A stretch of 64,000 nt of DNA from Sphingopyxis panaciterrulae. GTDB lineage: Bacteria; Pseudomonadota; Alphaproteobacteria; Sphingomonadales; Sphingomonadaceae. Where the stretch lies: assembly GCF_014199295.1 (NCBI RefSeq), contig NZ_JACIJH010000012.1, positions 1 to 64,000 on the forward strand, given 5' to 3'. Below are positions 45,553 to 54,406 of this stretch, piece by piece (the first letter of the stretch is position 1; each line of letters opens with the position of its first letter). The notes under the pieces were generated by a model. That model did no database searches. It had not been told where the DNA came from and was given only the letters and a program-made list of their open reading frames with translations. A program made the translations under genes and the position numbers.

Positions 45553-46497
45553 TTAGCGCGGCCGCTTGCAGCCGCGAACCGGCGGTTCGTGACTTTCGGC
45601 CGCGAAGCGCGCGACCACGTCGGCGAGTGGCTCGGCTTTCGTGGCCATCCAATGCTGGCTCGCGTGAATCAGCGTGCGCGCGTCGGCCATGATGCCGACA
45701 TGGCCGGGGAAGAAGACCAGGTCGCCCCGTTGGAGCTGGTCGCGAGCTACGTCGGTTTCGGGACCGAACGCCGCGAGCTGGAGGTCGCTGTCGCGCGGCA
45801 ATTGCACGCCGGCGGCGCGCCACGCAAGCTGGACCAGCCCCGAACAGTCGATGCCCTTGCCCGTACGCCCGCCCCAGACATAGGGGGCGCCGATCAGCGT
45901 CTCGGCCACCGCCGCGGGATCGGTTTCGACGGCGTCGATCTCGACGAGCGCCGCCATCGGCAGATAGCCATGCGCGGTCGCGAGCCATTCGCCCTGGCAT
46001 TCGCCCATCACCAACGCCCCGCGCGGCAGAATCGCCGACCCGCCGCTTGCCGCATCGGGCGCGCTGTGGAGGACCGCTTCGGCGGCGTGGACACGATGGG
46101 TCGGGGCGATCGGCGCTCCGAGCGCATTGGCGGCGAGATAGCCGACATAATGATCGGCGAGCGAATAGCCCCACGCCCAGCCGCCGGTCAGGTCGAGCAG
46201 CGCGAAGCCTTCGCCGAACAGCAGCTCGCTCGTCTGTTCGGCGTCGAGCGACGGTGCCGCGCGCATCGCGGCGGCCGGCAGCACGCTACTGGTCATCTTG
46301 GGCGCGACATAATGCGGCGCGAAATGCATCCCGGCGACCGCGATGTCAGCGAGGTCGGGCCGGATCGCGACCATGCGCGGGTCGAAGGCCTGCGACGCGC
46401 CGCTCAGCCCGAAGCGATCGCGCCCCGCGCCGACGGCGCCGGGCCGGCCCATGCGCACGCGATGGATCGCCGAATTGAGGCCAGTTTCTGCTGTCAC
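45553..46497 (-). CDS. NlpC/P60 (C40) peptidase with SH3-like N-terminus
   Basis: A 314-residue cell-wall peptidase, probably a gamma-D-glutamyl-diamino-acid endopeptidase acting on murein peptides. SH3-type regions (about 85-185; LDLTGGWAWGYSLADHYVGYL, GEWLATAHGYLP) precede the catalytic domain (about 195-300) with Cys218 (GKGIDCSGLVQ) and His266 (FPGHVGIM). No signal peptide is seen, so it could act on imported muropeptides in the cytoplasm. This fits the peptidase gene upstream. GTG at 46497 is preceded by aggacgg. Confidence 0.9.
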   Translation of the reverse strand: MTAETGLNSAIHRVRMGRPGAVGAGRDRFGLSGASQAFDPRMVAIRPDLADIAVAGMHFAPHYVAPKMTSSVLPAAAMRAAPSLDAEQTSELLFGEGFALLDLTGGWAWGYSLADHYVGYLAANALGAPIAPTHRVHAAEAVLHSAPDAASGGSAILPRGALVMGECQGEWLATAHGYLPMAALVEIDAVETDPAAVAETLIGAPYVWGGRTGKGIDCSGLVQLAWRAAGVQLPRDSDLQLAAFGPETDVARDQLQRGDLVFFPGHVGIMADARTLIHASQHWMATKAEPLADVVARFAAESHEPPVRGCKRPR

Positions 46498-46581
46498 ATG
46501 CCGTCCTGTTTGTGCCTTTGCTCCGCCCCGGCGGGCAATCGCGCGCCATTAGACCAGCGCCCGGCGCTTGATCAAGAAAGT

Positions 46582-47985
46582 TCAGCTACGCCCGCGGCGG
46601 TCGTAGCGCGCCTGCAGCATTGCCCAGGCGGCGCGCAGCCCGAGCGCCGCGCCGCCCTTCGGCCGGCCGGGCTTCGCGGCGGGGCGCCAGGCGAAGGTGT
46701 CGAAATGCGCCCAGGGCGTGTCGTCGGGCACGAAGCGCTTGAGGAACAGCGCCGCGGTGATCGACCCGGCAAAGGCCGAACTGCCCGCATTGCCGAGATC
46801 GGCGATGTCGGTTTCGAGCAGGTCGGCATAACCGTCCCACAGCGGCATCCGCCACAACGGGTCGTCGCGGTCGGTGCCGCCGGCGAGCAGGTCGGCGGCG
46901 AGCGTATCGTCATTGGCGTAGAGCGCGGGCAGGTCGGGACCGAGCGCGACGCGCGCGGCGCCGGTCAGCGTCGCGAAATCGACGATCAGCCCCGGTTCGT
47001 CCTCGCCCGCCTTTGCGAGCGCGTCGCCCAGCACGAGGCGCCCTTCGGCGTCGGTATTGCCGATCTCGACCGTCAGGCCCTTGCGGCTTCTGAGCACGTC
47101 GCCGGGCCGGAAGGCATCGCCGGAAATGGCATTTTCCGCCGCCGCGACGAGGCAGTGGAGCCGCACCGGCAGGCCGGTCGCCATGACCAATTCGGCGAGC
47201 GCGAGGACGTGCGCGGCGCCGCCCATGTCCTTCTTCATCAGCCGCATCCCGGCCGCTGGCTTGATATCGAGCCCGCCGCTGTCGAAGGCGATGCCCTTTC
47301 CGACCAGTGCGACGCGCGGATGCTCTTCCTTGCCCCAGACGATTTCGATCAGCCGGGGGGCGTGATGCCTGGCGGCGGCACGGCCGACCGCGTGGATCAT
47401 CGGATAGCCATGTTCGAGCGTCTCGCCCTTGGTCACCGTCAGCGTGCCGCCATGCGCCCCGGCGATCCGCTCGGCCTCCTTTTCCAGCATTGCCGGTCCC
47501 ATGTCGGCGGCCGGGGTGTTGACGAGATCGCGGACGAGCGCGACCGCGCGCATCTCCGCCACCATCGGCGCGATCGCCGCGACGTCGGCGGTGAGCAGCA
47601 CGCGCGCCCCGCGCGCCTCGCGCTTCGAGCGATAGGTGTCGAAGCGATATTGTCCGCTCATCCAGCCGAACAGCGCCTTGCCCGGGTGCCCGTCGGCAAG
47701 GCGGTAGCGGCCTTCGGGCAATATTTGCCCCAGCTTTGCGAGGCACCAGGCCGACAGGCTGCCGGCGTCGGCGACCGCGCTGACCACCGACCAGTCGTCG
47801 GCATCGTCGCCGGGCAGGATCGCGTGGGCGAAGCCGTCGGGCTTGTAATCGGCGGCGGCGAGGGTGGCGCGTTCGCGCGCGCTGCGACCCTTCAGCCAGT
47901 CGTCATAGCCCTTCTTGTCGACGAGATGGATGGTGCGGGCGTCCTGTCCCTTGTCGGGTTGGACGAGGTCGGAATAGTCGGTCAT
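46582..47985 (-). CDS. M17 leucyl aminopeptidase family protein
   Basis: A 467-residue cytoplasmic zinc/manganese aminopeptidase. The C-terminal catalytic domain carries the metal-ligand run VGKGIAFDSGGLDIKP, MKKDMGGAAHVL and the family signature NTDAEGRLVLGDAL. The N-terminal half is shorter and more variable than PepA, as in many alphaproteobacterial paralogues. It should release N-terminal residues from short peptides, possibly including those freed by the NlpC/P60 enzyme 84 bp downstream. Confidence 0.93.
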   Translation of the reverse strand: MTDYSDLVQPDKGQDARTIHLVDKKGYDDWLKGRSARERATLAAADYKPDGFAHAILPGDDADDWSVVSAVADAGSLSAWCLAKLGQILPEGRYRLADGHPGKALFGWMSGQYRFDTYRSKREARGARVLLTADVAAIAPMVAEMRAVALVRDLVNTPAADMGPAMLEKEAERIAGAHGGTLTVTKGETLEHGYPMIHAVGRAAARHHAPRLIEIVWGKEEHPRVALVGKGIAFDSGGLDIKPAAGMRLMKKDMGGAAHVLALAELVMATGLPVRLHCLVAAAENAISGDAFRPGDVLRSRKGLTVEIGNTDAEGRLVLGDALAKAGEDEPGLIVDFATLTGAARVALGPDLPALYANDDTLAADLLAGGTDRDDPLWRMPLWDGYADLLETDIADLGNAGSSAFAGSITAALFLKRFVPDDTPWAHFDTFAWRPAAKPGRPKGGAALGLRAAWAMLQARYDRRGRS

Positions 47986-48039
47986 GCCTGCCTGCTAGGC
48001 TTCCATGGAAACTTTGTCGATTCCTGGCGTTATTGGGCC

Positions 48040-48873
48040 ATGACGACGATGTCCCGCTATCGCTGTGCGGCGCTCCTCCTTTCGGGCGCGCTGCTTGTTG
48101 CCGGCTGTTCCGAGAAGGCCGAAACCCTTGCCGAGAAGAAGGCGGCCGCGTCGGTTCCCGGCGCACCGCCGGGCGGAGCGGCGGATATCGCAGCGAAGGC
48201 GGCGACGGCCTCCAAGGTCGAGGAAAAGACCGATCTCATCGAGTTTTCCTATAGTTATCCGGTCGAGGCGGCGCGCATTCCGGGGCTCGCCGCCTGGCTC
48301 GATTCCGACCGCGCGGCGCAGCGCGGCGCGCTGGTCGATGCGGCGGAGCGCGACAAGGCCGCGGCCGAGAAGAACGACTTTCCCTATCACGCACACAGCC
48401 ATCTGGAGACGTGGCAGCGCATCACCGACACGCCGCGCTTCCTGAGTCTGTCGAGCGAGATCGCGACCTATATGGGCGGCGCGCACGGGATGCAGAGCTT
48501 CGACACGCTGATCTGGGACCGCAAGGAGGCGAAGCGGCTGAAGCCGCTCGATATGTTCGAAAGCGCCGCCGCGTTCGACAACGCCGCGAAGGACGATTTG
48601 TGCGCCGCCATCGAGCGGGCCAAGGCGGCGCGCGGCGTCGCCTGGTCGCGCGACCCCGACAGCCCTTTCGGGCAATGCCCGGTACCCTCGGCGCAGACCA
48701 TCTGGCTGGGATCGTCGGACGGAAAATATCTCGATCGTCTGACCATCGCGATCGCGCCCTATGAGATCGGGCCCTATGTCGAGGGCAGCTACAAGATCAA
48801 CCTGCCGATGTCGGCGGCGATCGTGCATGCCGCGAAGCCCGATTACAAACGCGATTTCCTGCCGCTGAACTGA
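48040..48873 (+). CDS. Lipoprotein with DUF4163/DUF3298-like domain
   Basis: A 277-residue lipoprotein with the lipobox LLVAGCSE (Cys about residue 23). A low-complexity Ala/Lys linker precedes a globular domain from about 65 (TDLIEFSYSYPVEAARIPGLAAWLD, HSHLETWQRITDTPRFLSLSSEIATYMGGAHGM, then a second half YEIGPYVEGSYKINLPMS). The pattern fits the RsiV/YdgE-like DUF4163-DUF3298 pair, some of which bind lysozyme. That function is inference only. A second ATG lies at 48049. Its stop is 14 bp before the SDR gene. Confidence 0.75.
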   Translation: MTTMSRYRCAALLLSGALLVAGCSEKAETLAEKKAAASVPGAPPGGAADIAAKAATASKVEEKTDLIEFSYSYPVEAARIPGLAAWLDSDRAAQRGALVDAAERDKAAAEKNDFPYHAHSHLETWQRITDTPRFLSLSSEIATYMGGAHGMQSFDTLIWDRKEAKRLKPLDMFESAAAFDNAAKDDLCAAIERAKAARGVAWSRDPDSPFGQCPVPSAQTIWLGSSDGKYLDRLTIAIAPYEIGPYVEGSYKINLPMSAAIVHAAKPDYKRDFLPLN

Positions 48874-48887
48874 GGAAAGGGCGATCG

Positions 48888-49823
48888 ATGGCGAAGAAGC
48901 CGAAGGCCGGCAAGATCGGCGAAACCCCGACCGAAAAGAAGGGCAAGAAGCGTGCGGCGGCGAAGCTGGAGAAGACGGTCGGCAAGGCAAAGTCGATTCC
49001 CCGGCCGCCGCGGGATCGGGAAGCCGACCTCGACCGCGCGCCGCGGTGGGAGCCGCGCTATCCGGGATCGGGGCGGCTTGCGGGCAAGGTCGCGATCGTC
49101 ACCGGCGGCGACAGCGGCATCGGCCGCGCGATCTGTGCCTTATTCGCGCGCGAGGGTGCCGATATCGCGATCGTCTATCTGGAGAACAAGGTCGATGCCG
49201 CGGACACGGTCGCGATCGTCGAGGCCGAAGGACGGCGCGCGATCGCGATCAAGGCCGACGTCGGCAAGCCCGCGGCGGGCGAAGCGATCGTGAAGCGGGC
49301 GGTCGAGCGTCTCGGCCGCCTCGATATCCTGGTCAACAATGCCGGCGAGCAGCATCCGGCGGCGGATATCCGCGACATCGCTCCCGATCAGCTTCAGCGC
49401 ACCTTCGCGACCAATATCTTCGGCATGTTCTACCTCGTCCAGGCGGCGCTGCCGCACCTGGGGAAGGGGGCGGCGATCGTCAACTGTACCAGCGTGACCA
49501 TGTATCAGGGGTCGAAGGGGCTGTTGGATTATAGCGCCACCAAGGGAGCGATCACCGCCTTCACCCGCTCGCTGAGCGAGAATCTGGTGGAGAAGGGCAT
49601 TCGCGTCAACGCGGTCGCGCCGGGGCCGATCTGGACCCCGCTCAACCCGCGCGGCGGCGCGCCGGTCGAGAAGGTCGCGCATTTCGGGGAGGGCACGCCG
49701 ATGAAGCGGCCGGGCGAACCCAATGAGGTCGCGCCCTGCTTCCTGTTCCTTGCCTGCGACGACAGCAGCTATATGTCGGGCCAGGTGCTGCATCCCAATG
49801 GCGGCACGATCGTTAATGGATAG
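48888..49823 (+). CDS. SDR oxidoreductase of the YghA/general-stress type
   Basis: A 311-residue NAD(P)-dependent SDR with a Lys-rich N-terminal extension (about 1-45, KKPKAGKIGE, KKGKKRAAAK). Motifs are TGGDSGIGRAIC, NNAGEQHP, a catalytic Ser in NCTSVTMYQGS, and YSATKGA. The group is induced in general stress in several bacteria. The 60-residue DUF3008 gene follows 23 bp downstream, which supports a stress role. The Lys-rich head is unusual for SDRs and may bind nucleic acid or a membrane. Confidence 0.88.
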   Translation: MAKKPKAGKIGETPTEKKGKKRAAAKLEKTVGKAKSIPRPPRDREADLDRAPRWEPRYPGSGRLAGKVAIVTGGDSGIGRAICALFAREGADIAIVYLENKVDAADTVAIVEAEGRRAIAIKADVGKPAAGEAIVKRAVERLGRLDILVNNAGEQHPAADIRDIAPDQLQRTFATNIFGMFYLVQAALPHLGKGAAIVNCTSVTMYQGSKGLLDYSATKGAITAFTRSLSENLVEKGIRVNAVAPGPIWTPLNPRGGAPVEKVAHFGEGTPMKRPGEPNEVAPCFLFLACDDSSYMSGQVLHPNGGTIVNG

Positions 49824-49846
49824 CGGGGGCTGACAGGAGAGATGTC

Positions 49847-50029
49847 ATGCCAGCCAAATCCAAGGCCCAGCAGAAAGCCGCCGGCGCCGCGCTGAGCGCC
49901 AAGCGCGGCGACACGCCCAAGTCCGAACTCAAGGGCGCCTCGCGCGAAATGGTCGACAGCATGAGCGAAAAGGAATTGGAGGATTTCGCCAAGGGCTCGC
50001 GCAAGGGCAAGCCCGAGCATGTCGACTGA
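49847..50029 (+). CDS. DUF3008 small protein
   Basis: A 60-residue hydrophilic protein (MPAKSKAQQKAAGAALSAKRG, KGASREMVDSMSEKELEDFA) matching DUF3008. It is rich in Lys, Ala and Ser with no membrane segment. Function unknown; the family is common beside stress genes in alphaproteobacteria. A gacaggag ribosome site precedes the ATG. The convergent monooxygenase ends at the next base after its stop. Confidence 0.85.
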   Translation: MPAKSKAQQKAAGAALSAKRGDTPKSELKGASREMVDSMSEKELEDFAKGSRKGKPEHVD

Positions 50030-51586
50030 TTATTCGGCCGCTTCCAGCGCCGCCGTCGACACCGCGGCGGGATGCGCATGGCCGAAGGCGAGGATGCCGT
50101 CGTCGATCGCGCCGGTGCGCATGTCGATGCGGTCCTGCACATAATTCTGGCTGAGCCGCCAAGGCATTCTGTCGGCGTTCTTCGGCATGATGTGCAGCGC
50201 GCGCTGGATATAGCCCGACGAGAAATCGAAGATATTCTCCTCGGTCAGGCTTGCCGGGTCCGCGAGGACCGGCGTCGCTACTTCGGCGTTCGAGTCCCGC
50301 ATATGATTGAGGACACGGCAGACATATTCGGCGACGATATCGGCGCGCAGCGTCCAACTCGCGTTCAGATAGCCGAATACCACCGCGAAGTTCGGCACGT
50401 TCGAGAACATGCACGCCTTGTAATAGAAATGCTGGCTCCAATCGACGGGATCGCCGTCGACGCGTACCGGAATCTTGCCGGCGACCGCGAGCTTGAGGCC
50501 GGTCGCGGTGATGATGATGTCGGCGTCGAGATGCTGGCCGGACTTCAACTGGATGCCGCCCTTGTCGAAACGCTCGATATGATCGGTGACGACCGACGCC
50601 TTGCCCGCCTTCATCGCCTCGAAGAAATCGGCGTCGGGGACGAGGCACAGCCGCTGATCCCACGGGTTGTAGGGCGGGGTGAAGGCGACGGGATCATAGC
50701 GGTCGCCGAGCGCGGCCTTCAGCCGCTTGGTCAGGAATTCCTTGACCTTTTCGGGCTTTTCGCGCGCGCGGCGGAAGCCGATGTCCTGCAGTCGGACATT
50801 CTTGAAGCGCGTGATCTTGTACGCCAGCTTTTCGGGCAGGATCTTGCGCAGGAAATTGGCGAAACCATCCTTGGCCGGGCGGATGAAATACCAGGTCGGC
50901 GTGCGCTGGAGCATGGTGACGTGCGACGCTCCCTTGCCGTCGCCCTTTTCGGTCATCGACGGCACGATGGTGACCGCGGTCGCGCCCGACCCGATCACGA
51001 CGACCTTCTTGCCCGCATAGTCGAAATCCTTCGGCCAGAATTGCGGGTGGACGATCTGCCCCTCGAAATCCTCGCGTCCGGGGAAATGGGCGTCATAGGG
51101 CTCGTCATAATCATAATAGCCCGAACCGAGGTAGAGCCAGCGCGCGGTCGTCGTCGAGGTCGCGCCGCTCTCGTCCTCCATCGTCACCGTCCAGCGCGCC
51201 TCGGCGCTGCTCCAGTCGGCACCGACCACCTTGCGGCCCAGGCGAATACGCTCGCGGATGCCGCGTTCGTCGACGATGCGGTTCAGATAGTCGAGGATCG
51301 AGGGGCCGTCGGCGATCGACTTTTCATGCTTCCACGGCTCGAAGACGAAGCCCAGCGTGTGCATGTCGCTGTCCGAGCGGATGCCGGGATAGCGGAACAG
51401 GTCCCAGGTGCCGCCCAGATTGGCGCGGCGCTCGACGAGCGCAAAGCTGCGGTCGGGGCAGTTCATCTGCAGATGCACCGCCATGCCGATGCCCGAAATG
51501 CCCGCGCCGACGATCAGCACGTCCTGATCGACGGGGGCGGCATCCGCCTGCACGCTGCGGTCGAGGGTCGCCGTGCCTGCCATCAT
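50030..51586 (-). CDS. Flavin-containing Baeyer-Villiger-type monooxygenase
   Basis: A 518-residue FAD/NADPH enzyme. The FAD motif is VLIVGAGISGIGMAVHL (about 24-40). The Baeyer-Villiger fingerprint reads FEGQIVHPQFWP (FxGxxxHxxxWP). The NADPH motif is VVVIGSGATAVTIVPSM. It likely inserts oxygen into a ketone or oxidises a heteroatom. The related group is often annotated as a cyclohexanone or steroid monooxygenase. ATG at 51586 is preferred to a TTG four codons upstream because ggaga lies at the right distance. Divergent from the Nudix-DUF47 gene. Confidence 0.92.
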   Translation of the reverse strand: MMAGTATLDRSVQADAAPVDQDVLIVGAGISGIGMAVHLQMNCPDRSFALVERRANLGGTWDLFRYPGIRSDSDMHTLGFVFEPWKHEKSIADGPSILDYLNRIVDERGIRERIRLGRKVVGADWSSAEARWTVTMEDESGATSTTTARWLYLGSGYYDYDEPYDAHFPGREDFEGQIVHPQFWPKDFDYAGKKVVVIGSGATAVTIVPSMTEKGDGKGASHVTMLQRTPTWYFIRPAKDGFANFLRKILPEKLAYKITRFKNVRLQDIGFRRAREKPEKVKEFLTKRLKAALGDRYDPVAFTPPYNPWDQRLCLVPDADFFEAMKAGKASVVTDHIERFDKGGIQLKSGQHLDADIIITATGLKLAVAGKIPVRVDGDPVDWSQHFYYKACMFSNVPNFAVVFGYLNASWTLRADIVAEYVCRVLNHMRDSNAEVATPVLADPASLTEENIFDFSSGYIQRALHIMPKNADRMPWRLSQNYVQDRIDMRTGAIDDGILAFGHAHPAAVSTAALEAAE

Positions 51587-51763
51587 ATCGTCTCCCAACT
51601 CTATTTAGCGTCAGCTTACGCATAGCGTTGCATTTTGCAATCGAATTGACGTTAACGGAAACTGCCGCTGCGGCACAGCGGCATTGCCGCTGTCACAATA
51701 TTGTCATAGGGGCGTCACCCTGTTGTCATCGTCGAGCGTCCGCCGGGAAAGGGAGGGCTTCTT

Positions 51764-52888
51764 ATGCGTCAGATCGCCGTCCTTCCCTATCGATTCGGCG
51801 GCCCCGGCATGGACGGGCCGACGGAAATCCTGCTGATTACCTCGCGCGGCACCGGCCGCTGGGTGATCCCGAAGGGCAATCCGCTCACCGGCATGCCCCT
51901 CCACGCCTCGGCCGCGGTCGAGGCCGAGGAGGAGGCGGGGGTGATCGGGGCGGTCTGTCCGACGCCGATCGGCAGCTATCAATATCGCAAGCGGCGCGCC
52001 AATGGCGCGTCGGTGATGCTCGACGTCGAGGTGTTTCCGCTCGCGGTGACCCGCGAACTCGGGGAGTGGAAGGAACAGGACGAGCGCGAACGGCGCTGGT
52101 TCCCCTTTTCCGAAGCCGCCGGTGCGGTCGACGAGGCCGATCTTCAGGCGCTGATCCGCTCGTTCGGCGACCAGGGCTTTCGCGCCGTCGCGCGTTCGAC
52201 CAGCGTCGTTGACAATATAGCCCAAAAAACGGGGGTAAGCCGTATGTTCGCCTGGTTCCAGCGCCTGCTTCCCCGGCAGGGCAACTTCTTCGAGCTGTTT
52301 GAAAGCCATGCCGCCACGCTCGCGGCGGGGGCCGAGGCGCTCGCGCGGCTGATGCAGGGCGGTGAAGGGATCGCCGACCATATCCAGGAGATCGTCGAGC
52401 GCGAGCATGACGCCGACGCGATCACGCGCGAGGTGCTGCAAACAGTGCGCCGCACCTTCCTGACCCCGTTCGATCGCAGCGCGATCACCGACCTGATCGC
52501 CGCGATGGACGATGCAATCGACGAGATGCAGAAGACCGCAGGCGCGGTCGACCTCTATGACGTCACCGAGTTCGAACCCGAGATGCGCGATATCGCCGGC
52601 CTGATCGTCGATGCGGCGCGGCTGACCGTCGAGGCGCTGCCGCTGCTCCGCAATATCTCTGCCAACGGCCCGCGTCTTCACGAATTGACCGAGCGGCTCG
52701 TGCGGATGGAGGGGCATGCCGACGAGATCCACGCCGCGGGCCTCAAGCGCCTGTTCAAGGAACATGGGTCCTCGAACACGATGCGCTTTCTGATCGCGCG
52801 CGAACTTTTCCGCCATCTCGAACGCGTGACCGACAGTTTCGAGGACGTCGCGAACGAAATCGACGGCCTGGTCATCGACCACGCATGA
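51764..52888 (+). CDS. Nudix-DUF47 (PhoU-like) fusion protein
   Basis: A 374-residue protein. Residues 1-150 form a Nudix domain of the diphosphoinositol-polyphosphate-hydrolase type (RWVIPKGNPLTGMPLHASAA then VEAEEEAGV). Residues 161-374 form a DUF47/PhoU-like helical domain (MFAWFQRLLPRQGNFFELFE, HDADAITREVLQ, RMEGHADEIH). DUF47 genes usually stand alone before a PiT permease, as here. An internal ATG at 52244, after ggggg, could also yield a separate DUF47 protein. A role in phosphate homeostasis is inferred from the PiT gene 142 bp downstream. Confidence 0.85.
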   Translation: MRQIAVLPYRFGGPGMDGPTEILLITSRGTGRWVIPKGNPLTGMPLHASAAVEAEEEAGVIGAVCPTPIGSYQYRKRRANGASVMLDVEVFPLAVTRELGEWKEQDERERRWFPFSEAAGAVDEADLQALIRSFGDQGFRAVARSTSVVDNIAQKTGVSRMFAWFQRLLPRQGNFFELFESHAATLAAGAEALARLMQGGEGIADHIQEIVEREHDADAITREVLQTVRRTFLTPFDRSAITDLIAAMDDAIDEMQKTAGAVDLYDVTEFEPEMRDIAGLIVDAARLTVEALPLLRNISANGPRLHELTERLVRMEGHADEIHAAGLKRLFKEHGSSNTMRFLIARELFRHLERVTDSFEDVANEIDGLVIDHA

Positions 52889-52918
52889 GCCTTCACATCG
52901 CATGCGACAAAACCATGA

Positions 52919-53012
52919 TCCGTTCGCATCGAGCGAAGTCGAGATGCCCATCGACCTTGCGCCCCGCAGAGGGGTGTCTCGACTTCGCTCGACACGAACG
53001 GGTCGAGGTGGG
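52919..53012. repeat. Inverted repeat (cgagcgaagtcgaga type)
   Basis: Arms cgttcgcatcgagcgaagtcgaga and tctcgacttcgctcgacacgaacg are imperfect complements about 40 bp apart. They lie between the Nudix-DUF47 and PiT genes. Confidence 0.6.
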
Positions 53013-53030
53013 TGTGTAAGGGGATAGCCG

Positions 53031-54044
53031 ATGCATGAACTGGCCTTTCCCCTTCTCGCCGGGCTGATCGTCCTCGCGCTGGCGTTCGATTTTCTGAACG
53101 GGCTGCACGATGCGGCGAACAGCATCGCCACCGTCGTCGCGACGCGGCTGCTGCGGCCGGTGCAGGCGGTGATGTTCGCCGCCTTCTTCAATTTCGCCGC
53201 CTATTTCTTGAGCCTTGCCTTTCCGGCGCTGCACAAGGTGGCCGAAACCATCGGCGCCGGGCTGATCGACAAGGATCTGGTGACGCCCGCCGTCGTGTTC
53301 GGCGCGCTGGTCGGTGCGATGTTCTGGAACATCGTGACCTGGCTCAAGGGCATTCCGTCCTCGTCGAGCCATGCGCTGGTCGGCGGCATCGTCGGCGCGG
53401 GCGTCGCCCACGCGGGGTTCGAGGGCATCCAGTGGGCGGGGCTGAACAAGACGGTCATCGCCATCTTCCTGTCGCCGCTGCTGGGCATGCTATTGTCGAT
53501 GCTGGTCATGCTGGCGAGCAGTTGGGCGCTGCGCGGCGCGACCGCGAAATTCGCCGAGCGGAGCTTTCGCACGCTGCACCTTTTTTCCTCGGCCGCCTAT
53601 TCGCTCAGCCACGGGCTCAACGACGCGCAGAAGACGATGGGGATCATCGCGGTTCTGCTCTATTCGACCGGCTATATGACCGGCGATTTCCACGTTCCGC
53701 ACTGGGTCGCCTTCTGCTGCTATATCGCCATCGCCTTCGGCACGCTGTCGGGCGGGTGGAAGATCATCGAGACGATGGGCGGGCGCATCACCAAGCTGTC
53801 GCACCACCAGGGCTTCGCCGCATCGACCGGCGGCTCGATCATGGTCTTCACCGCCAGCCTGCTCGGCATCCCGGTGTCGACGACGCACACGATCACCGGC
53901 AGCATCATCGGCGCCGGCGTCGCCCGCCGCGCGAGCGCGGTGCGCTGGGGCGTCGCGGGCAATGTGGTCGTCGCCTGGTTCATCACCATCCCGGCGAGCG
54001 CGGTGGTCGCCGCGCTCTTCTATTCGCTGACGCGGCTGTTCTGA
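53031..54044 (+). CDS. PiT-family inorganic phosphate permease
   Basis: A 337-residue inner-membrane symporter with about ten hydrophobic segments. The two PiT signatures are FLNGLHDAANSIATVVATR (near 20-40) and the matching SLSHGLNDAQKTMGIIAVLL in the second half. GIPSSSSHALVGGIVGAG and IPVSTTHTITGSIIGAG are the paired repeats. It carries low-affinity phosphate or metal-phosphate. It follows the DUF47 fusion gene, a pairing seen widely. Confidence 0.95.
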   Translation: MHELAFPLLAGLIVLALAFDFLNGLHDAANSIATVVATRLLRPVQAVMFAAFFNFAAYFLSLAFPALHKVAETIGAGLIDKDLVTPAVVFGALVGAMFWNIVTWLKGIPSSSSHALVGGIVGAGVAHAGFEGIQWAGLNKTVIAIFLSPLLGMLLSMLVMLASSWALRGATAKFAERSFRTLHLFSSAAYSLSHGLNDAQKTMGIIAVLLYSTGYMTGDFHVPHWVAFCCYIAIAFGTLSGGWKIIETMGGRITKLSHHQGFAASTGGSIMVFTASLLGIPVSTTHTITGSIIGAGVARRASAVRWGVAGNVVVAWFITIPASAVVAALFYSLTRLF

Positions 54045-54406
54045 GCGGCGCGGGCGAAACGGGAAAGCGGCGGAAAACGGGGTAACTTCACTCGCGATTC
54101 GCATTTTGCGCGCGCGATCGGCCGCGATCCCGCCGCCGTCCCGGACCCGATCGGGGAGCCTGCCTTTTCCCATCGCCGAACCGGGCGCCGAATCGAGTCC
54201 GGAATAGCGGCAAGGGCGGTCGGCGCGTTGGAGTGCAGGCGGCGCCGGTGGCGGAAATCCGCGCAACTTCACTCGCAAACGGGGATGCGGCGGGCGGGCG
54301 CGATCCTCGCGTATCGAAGGGCAGGGGATGGGCAGGCCGGGCGTCATGGCGGGGAGGCTATGACAGTCCGATATTGTAGGACAGGGGGCTTTCGGTCCGA
54401 TTGATC
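54045..54406. other. Intergenic region with a 12-bp direct repeat
   Basis: 362 bp between convergent genes with no gene I can support. The sequence aacttcactcgc occurs at 54084-54095 and 54265-54276, each after a gcggaaa run. Purpose unknown. Confidence 0.5.
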
